13,536 nt of DNA from an uncultured beta proteobacterium (GTDB lineage Bacteria > Pseudomonadota > Gammaproteobacteria > Burkholderiales > SG8-39): positions 116,321 to 129,856 of the forward strand of contig CADEDU010000011.1 in assembly GCA_902826155.1 (NCBI GenBank). Reading direction: 5' to 3'. Shown here piece after piece: positions 11,798 through 13,536 of the stretch. The notes under the pieces are model-generated. The model did not search any database, had not been told where the DNA came from, and saw only the letters and a program-made list of their open reading frames with translations. The translations under genes were made by a program, and so were the position numbers. Each line of letters starts with the position of its first letter. Position 1 is the first letter of the stretch.

Positions 11798-12805
11798 ATG
11801 AGCCTTCGCGTCGGCGTCCTCGACCAATCGCCCGTCATCTCCGGTAGCACCCCCGCCGAAGCGATTCGCGAGACGGTCTCTCTCGCTCAGCTCGCCGAAG
11901 AGCTCGGCTATCACCGCTACTGGCTGGCCGAGCATCACTCGATCGCAGCGTTGGGCGATCCTTGTCCAGAGATTCTGCTCGCGCGCATCGGTGCGGCCAC
12001 TTCACGCATCCGCGTCGGTACCGGCGGCATCCTGTTGCCCTACTACAGCGCGCTCAAGGTGGCCGAGTGGTTCCGCATGCTGGAGGCGCTCTATCCCGGG
12101 CGTATGGATCTCGGCCTCGGACGCGCCCCTGGCGGTGACATGCGCACCGCGCAGGCCGTTGCCAGCGGCAGGGTGATCACCGGCGAGGAATTCCCGCAGC
12201 AGGTGGTCGATCTGGTGGGATTCCTCGACGGGACGCTGCCCGACAACCACCCGTTCAAACGGGTCACCGCAATGCCGGCCGGCGAAGGCTCACCCGAAGT
12301 CTGGATTCTCGGTTCATCGGACTACGGCGGATTGCTCGCGGCGCATCTCGGATTGCCGTTCGCGTTCGCGCACTTCATCAACGCACACGGCGGCGGGCAG
12401 GTCGCACAGGCGTATCGCGAGCGGTTCCAGCCTTCGGCACGCGTTGCGCGAGCGCATTCGGCGGTGTGCGCGTTCGTCATCTGCGCGCAGACGCAGGCCA
12501 AAGCCGAGGAACTGGTGAAGGTGATCGATCTGCGCCGGTTGCACATGGCCAAGGGCATCGATCACCCGGTGCCGACGCAGGCCGAAGCCGACGCCTATCG
12601 CTACGACGCGCGCGAGCGCAACTACGTCGAGTCGCAGCGTGAGCGGGTGATCGTCGGCGATCCGGGTGCGGTGCGCGATCAGCTGCTCGCGCTCAAGGAG
12701 ACATTCGCGGCGGACGAGCTGCTGGTGTTGTCGATCACCGGCGACTACGAGACCCGGCGCGACTCGTATCGACTGGTCGCGCAAACCCTGGGGTTGTGCG
12801 CCTAA
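11798..12805 (+). CDS. LLM-class flavin-dependent oxidoreductase, MsnO8-like
   Basis: A 335-residue luciferase-like monooxygenase (TIM barrel, bacterial luciferase fold) that would use reduced FMN or F420-type flavin with O2. The start MSLRVGVLDQSPVISG matches the usual N-terminus of the MsnO8/oxido_grp_1 subgroup; an in-frame ATG at 11765 adds only 11 atypical residues. Landmarks: LAEELGYHRYWLAEHHS (about 33-49), RIRVGTGGILLPYYSALKVAEWF, LYPGRMDLGLGRAPGG, WILGSSDYGGLLAAHLGLPFAFAHF and, near the C-terminus, VGDPGAVRDQL. Members of this group are often annotated without a known substrate. It is probably cytoplasmic and monocistronic, with convergent enoyl-CoA hydratase next to it. Confidence 0.92.
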   Translation: MSLRVGVLDQSPVISGSTPAEAIRETVSLAQLAEELGYHRYWLAEHHSIAALGDPCPEILLARIGAATSRIRVGTGGILLPYYSALKVAEWFRMLEALYPGRMDLGLGRAPGGDMRTAQAVASGRVITGEEFPQQVVDLVGFLDGTLPDNHPFKRVTAMPAGEGSPEVWILGSSDYGGLLAAHLGLPFAFAHFINAHGGGQVAQAYRERFQPSARVARAHSAVCAFVICAQTQAKAEELVKVIDLRRLHMAKGIDHPVPTQAEADAYRYDARERNYVESQRERVIVGDPGAVRDQLLALKETFAADELLVLSITGDYETRRDSYRLVAQTLGLCA

Positions 12806-12819
12806 ATCAGGGTTGCATT

Positions 12820-12859
12820 GCGCTCGCGCGCCGGACAATTCGATTGCGCGGTCGAGCGC
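12820..12859. terminator. Inverted repeat between convergent genes
   Basis: GCGCTC (12820-12825) and GAGCGC (12854-12859) are 6-base inverted arms, with additional GCGC pairing possible inside the loop, in the 102-base gap between the LLM oxidoreductase and the hydratase. No T-run follows on either strand, so a terminator role is only suggested by position. Confidence 0.3.
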
Positions 12860-12907
12860 ATGCGAGCCTGGCCTCGATGCGAGACGACCAGCCGATCCGC
12901 GCAAGCG

Positions 12908-13536
12908 TCAGCGGATCTTGGCGAAATCCGGCTTGCGCTTCTCCACGAAGGCGCTCAACGCTTCCTTCGCGGCGGGCTCGGTTAACATGCGCACGAACGT
13001 GGTGTTCTCTTCGGCGATGGCGGCTTCGATCGACGCCTGGTACTGGCGCTTGAGCAAGGCCTTGGTGATGCGGATCGCGCTGGTGGGCCGCTCGCCGAGC
13101 TTGCGCGCGGTGGCCCGGGCGGTGTCGAGCAGCTGCGCGGCGGAGACGACATCGGTGAGGATGCCCGCCTCTTTCGCTTCGGCCACACCGAACGGCTCGC
13201 CCAGCAACAGCAACTTGGCCGCGCGCTGATAACCCGCCGCCAGGGGCAGCAGAAACGACGACGCTGCTTCCGGGCAGATGCCCAGATTCACGAACGGCAG
13301 CACGAAGCGCGACTCGGCCGTTGCGTAGACAAAATCGCAATGCAGCAGCATCGTCGTTCCGATGCCGACCGCCACGCCGTCGACCGCCGCGATCAGCGGC
13401 TTGCGCGCGCGCGTGATGCCCATCAGGAACTGAAACACCGGACTCGATGAGCCGCTCGGCGGATTCATCAGGAAGTCCTGCAGATCGTTCCCAGCGGTGA
13501 ACGCGCCCGCGACGCCATGCACGACGATCGCCTTGA
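12908..13536 (-). CDS. Enoyl-CoA hydratase/isomerase (crotonase) family, N-terminus outside window
   Basis: The reading frame is open at the right edge: the visible part begins KAIVVHGVAGAFTAGNDL and continues 208 residues to the stop at 12908. Crotonases are about 255-265 residues, so roughly 50 N-terminal residues lie beyond the window; the GTG at 13522 is an internal valine. The oxyanion-hole segments AFTAGNDL and GVAVGIGTT are intact, as is LPFVNLGICPEAASSFLLP with the glutamate position typical of hydratases. The C-terminal tail EKRKPDFAKIR is the usual end. It hydrates or isomerises an enoyl-CoA thioester in beta-oxidation-like metabolism. Link to the aromatic-CoA cluster 6 kb away is not indicated. 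Confidence 0.93.
   Translation of the reverse strand, partial: KAIVVHGVAGAFTAGNDLQDFLMNPPSGSSSPVFQFLMGITRARKPLIAAVDGVAVGIGTTMLLHCDFVYATAESRFVLPFVNLGICPEAASSFLLPLAAGYQRAAKLLLLGEPFGVAEAKEAGILTDVVSAAQLLDTARATARKLGERPTSAIRITKALLKRQYQASIEAAIAEENTTFVRMLTEPAAKEALSAFVEKRKPDFAKIR

Noticed and set aside
13520..13522. GTG at 13522 as the start of the enoyl-CoA hydratase
   Set aside because: The frame stays open to the window edge with KAIV in front, and the family needs about 50 more N-terminal residues, so this is an internal valine.

Overview
The window is G+C-rich chromosomal DNA whose gene types point to a betaproteobacterium, probably Burkholderiales: an orphan Bug/TctC-type periplasmic binding protein, a CaiB/BaiF CoA-transferase, a BoxB-type epoxidase and a DUF1223 protein. 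This assignment rests on gene content and style only; there is no rRNA or other taxonomic marker. I see no tRNA, rRNA, CRISPR array, transposase or phage gene.

Layout. (1) 1-2583, minus strand: a Bug binding protein, a class III CoA-transferase and a LigA-type extradiol dioxygenase small subunit that runs to the window edge; they look like one transcript. (2) 2584-2690: divergent promoter region. (3) 2691-7113, plus strand: hotdog thioesterase, benzoate-CoA-ligase-family enzyme, second hotdog thioesterase, RidA-family protein and a BoxB-type diiron benzoyl-CoA 2,3-epoxidase. (4) 7196-8059, minus: a PuuE-like polysaccharide deacetylase family protein, convergent with boxB. (5) 8060-8655: a long, less G+C-rich spacer with at most one tiny membrane ORF. 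(6) 8656-10134, minus: an NfeD/QmcA (SPFH) membrane pair. (7) 10266-11078, minus: a secreted DUF1223 thioredoxin-fold protein. (8) 11079-11505: a gene-free stretch with repeated short motifs. (9) 11506-12805, plus: a small two-helix membrane protein and an LLM-class flavin oxidoreductase. (10) 12908 to the end, minus: an enoyl-CoA hydratase missing its N-terminus.

The notable part is 1-7113. The plus-strand set reads as a CoA-dependent aerobic aromatic pathway: the ligase makes an aryl-CoA, the BoxB-like enzyme epoxidises the ring, the RidA protein could hydrolyse an imine or enamine, and thioesterases release free acids or clear dead-end thioesters. The divergent operon adds uptake (Bug), a possible CoA-transferase and a ring-cleavage dioxygenase subunit. 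BoxA (reductase) and BoxC (ring hydrolase) are absent, and RidA is not part of the classical benzoyl-CoA box pathway. I propose, as inference, a variant pathway for an amino-substituted benzoate-type substrate ending in a dihydroxybenzoate cleaved by LigAB. The remaining genes look like ordinary housekeeping or accessory genes.
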